DNA from: a bacterium (Candidatus Blackallbacteria) CG13_big_fil_rev_8_21_14_2_50_49_14
GTDB taxonomy: Bacteria > Cyanobacteriota > Sericytochromatia > UBA7694
Length of the DNA: 64,000 nt
Direction: 5' to 3'
Assembly: GCA_002783405.1 (NCBI GenBank)
Contig: PFGG01000066.1
Span: 1-64,000 of the forward strand
A program made the position numbers and the translations under genes. Numbering within the stretch: position 1 is the first letter of the stretch; each line of letters opens with the position of its first letter. Positions 62,471 to 64,000 of this stretch are shown here, piece after piece. The notes under the pieces are model-generated. The model was not told the DNA's origin. It made no database searches and saw nothing but the letters and a program-made list of their open reading frames with translations.

Positions 62471-63253
62471 ATGGAAAACAAAGCAATGTATCTGATCTCA
62501 TGGAATGTCAATGGAATCCGCTCTGTCGAACGCAAAGGATTTTTAGAGTGGTTAGAAACCGCCCAACCTGATCTGCTCTGTTTACAGGAAACCAAAGCCT
62601 GGCCCGACCAACTCTCTGAGGAGTTGCTGAGCGGACACGGCTACCATACCTACTGGGCCAAGGCAGAGAAAAAAGGCTACAGTGGCGTCGCCACCTTTGC
62701 CCGAAAAGAACCCAAAGCTGTCAAAATGGGCTTGGGAATTGAACGTTTTGATCGTGAAGGCAGAGTCGTGGTCAGCGATCATGAGGATTTTTTACTCTAT
62801 AATATTTATTTTCCAAACGGACAACGCGATCATGGCCGGGTGCGCTATAAACTTGATTTTTATGAAGCCCTCTTGGAAGAGCTGAATCGCGAAGTTGCAC
62901 AGGGTAGAAAAGTGATTATTACGGGGGATTGGAATACCGCCCACCAGGAAATCGACCTCAAAAATCCAAAAACCAACCAGGATACCTCAGGATTTTTACC
63001 AGAAGAAAGGGCCATGCTGGATCGTTATATTGAGGAGGGGTATGTGGATACTTTTCGCCAGTTAAACCCTGATGCCCGAGATCGCTACAGTTGGTGGTCT
63101 TACAGGGTCAATGCCCGCGAACGGAATATCGGTTGGAGAATTGATTATTTTTTTGTCAGTCAAAATCTGCTGCCCTGGGTTTCAAAAGCCGAGATTCTCG
63201 ATCAAGTTCCCGGTTCAGATCACTGTCCTGTGACATTGACTTTAAAGCTCTAA
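62471..63253 (+). CDS. xth: Exodeoxyribonuclease III
   Basis: AP endonuclease/3'-5' exonuclease in base-excision repair. 260 residues, or 255 from the ATG at 62486 (MYLISWNVNG), which is the usual family start. Motifs: SWNVNGIRSV, LLCLQETKAW, GYSGVATFAR, GDWNTAHQEIDLKNPKTN, RYSWWSYRVNARERNIGWRI (shortened here), DYFFVS and PGSDHCPV, all catalytic residues intact. Divergent from the MerR-like gene with a palindrome in its leader. Followed by a hairpin at 63275-63290. Confidence 0.96.
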   Translation: MENKAMYLISWNVNGIRSVERKGFLEWLETAQPDLLCLQETKAWPDQLSEELLSGHGYHTYWAKAEKKGYSGVATFARKEPKAVKMGLGIERFDREGRVVVSDHEDFLLYNIYFPNGQRDHGRVRYKLDFYEALLEELNREVAQGRKVIITGDWNTAHQEIDLKNPKTNQDTSGFLPEERAMLDRYIEEGYVDTFRQLNPDARDRYSWWSYRVNARERNIGWRIDYFFVSQNLLPWVSKAEILDQVPGSDHCPVTLTLKL

Positions 63254-63254
63254 C

Positions 63255-63290
63255 TAAAAAACAAAAAACAAAAAAGCCCTTTGCAGGGCT
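63255..63290 (-). terminator. Terminator hairpin with minus-strand T-tract
   Basis: AGCCCT-TTGC-AGGGCT; on the minus strand it is followed by TTTTTTGTTTTTTGTTTTTTAG, an excellent T-tract. Best read as the end of the minus-strand dioxygenase-like gene; on the plus strand it lacks T's. Confidence 0.75.
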
Positions 63291-63419
63291 GCTAAGCTAG
63301 AGTTTTGATGGGCTCACCAGTGAACCGTAAACGGCTTTCTGATGTAATTACTACAATAACATAGTTATTTTACAAAATTATTTCTTTTATTTGTCACTTA
63401 AAATACATAAAAACTTTTT

Positions 63420-63962
63420 TCAGGCCTCTACACGCTTGATTTGACCGGCTTCTGGATCAAACTGATGGTAGCCCCGAATCGGGTTGCCATAGATATGAAT
63501 ACTGATCGCATAATCGGGTCCAGGATTTGAGATATGGTGAATTTCATCCTGAGGCGAGAGAAGATAAGAAATGGCTCCCCGACCCGCGCGGTAATGCGCT
63601 TTTTGCCGTAAATCAAAGCTTCCGACCTGGGCTGTGGGCACCAAATCATACTCCCGAATTTCCAATTGCTGGGCGTAAATCCCCATCACCCCCCAGGTCT
63701 CGTGGTCATGGATCGGCGTTTCAACCCCAACGGGCCAGCCAAAAACCTGCACGACAAAATCCAGGTTCGGGCTGTGATAAACCTGCCCATCGGTTTGCCC
63801 CAACTGCAGAGACTGAATAAACTCAGAGCTCAGCAAATGCTCATTGCTGAGCAATTTCTGCATGGCCCCCGCGACAATCTGAACAGACTGCTCCTGGCGA
63901 TGAGCGGCTGGCAAATGTGCTTCCAATTCGCGGACAAAATGATTGAAATCATAGTGAGACAT
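63420..63962 (-). CDS. Cysteine dioxygenase-type cupin
   Basis: 180 residues. Cupin iron site His85, His87 (PIHDHETWGVMG) and His142/143 (EIHHISNPG), the pattern of the cysteine-dioxygenase (CDO/thiol dioxygenase) family. The Cys that forms the Cys-Tyr crosslink in animal CDO is absent, as in most bacterial members. Some of these act on 3-mercaptopropionate rather than cysteine, so the substrate is not certain. The gene starts at 63962; its promoter lies at the window edge. Ends 130 bases before a strong minus-strand terminator. Confidence 0.88.
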   Translation of the reverse strand: MSHYDFNHFVRELEAHLPAAHRQEQSVQIVAGAMQKLLSNEHLLSSEFIQSLQLGQTDGQVYHSPNLDFVVQVFGWPVGVETPIHDHETWGVMGIYAQQLEIREYDLVPTAQVGSFDLRQKAHYRAGRGAISYLLSPQDEIHHISNPGPDYAISIHIYGNPIRGYHQFDPEAGQIKRVEA

Positions 63963-64000
63963 GGTTCAAAACCTTTCTGTGGTTAATGCAACGAAGGGCG

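Overview
The window looks like a chromosomal segment of a non-photosynthetic, Gram-negative-type (diderm) bacterium of medium GC. The diderm reading rests on a MurE with the meso-diaminopimelate motif DNPR, several lipoproteins, and a probable outer-membrane barrel protein ending in Phe. A DUF2227 protein of a type familiar from cyanobacteria, a PATAN-type kinase tail and respiratory Complex I genes, without any photosynthesis gene, fit a non-photosynthetic relative of Cyanobacteria (Sericytochromatia/Blackallbacteria-like). That placement is inference only.

Layout. 1-2646: 3' part of a large secreted protein whose AT-rich C-terminus overlaps (ATGA) a gene resembling immunity proteins, a candidate toxin-immunity pair. 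2951-3625: a Gln/Pro-rich, EF-hand, glycine-zipper protein. 3986-9758 (minus): nuoJKLMN, the membrane arm of Complex I. 9961-13213: cheY-cheX-cheW-mcp. 13494-18568: gyrA-lepA-unknown. 18710-20290: a small basic protein and an M14 carboxypeptidase lipoprotein. 20642-25477: tRNA-Pro(GGG), an MBL-fold lipoprotein, murE, an unknown protein and an esterase. 25760-29473: the translation/lipid operon rpsB-tsf-pyrH-frr-cdsA.

29449-37748 is a glycosylation region: GT2, CgeB-like GT, GT4-like GT, a TPR-GT41 (O-GlcNAc-transferase-like) protein, an M19 dipeptidase and a GT-B/methyltransferase fusion. 37803-46551 carries a proteasome/HslV-type Ntn hydrolase, a PhaR-type regulator divergent from a CFA-synthase-like methyltransferase, two tandem paralogues of an unrecognised helical family, a DUF2227 protein, a Ser/Thr kinase with a PATAN-like tail and a V4R/XylR_N histidine kinase with its receiver protein. 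46666-51809 holds two more TPR-GT41 paralogues and a PPP-type phosphatase.

51885-53831 is a small accessory patch (Rpn-like nuclease, AT-rich ankyrin-like gene, coding remnant). 53912-64000 has a lipoprotein, a DUF4336 protein divergent from a MarR regulator with two clear operator repeats, recA, an outer-membrane-like protein, a coiled-coil membrane protein with a phosphoesterase, a lipoprotein, a MerR-like coiled-coil protein, exonuclease III and a cysteine-dioxygenase-like protein.

Many promoters share a TGn-extended -10 with a poor -35. No insertion sequence, prophage, rRNA or CRISPR array was seen. Of the less familiar loci, the most interesting are the proteasome-like hydrolase, the three TPR-GT41 paralogues, the tandem helical paralogues and the candidate toxin-immunity pair at the left edge.
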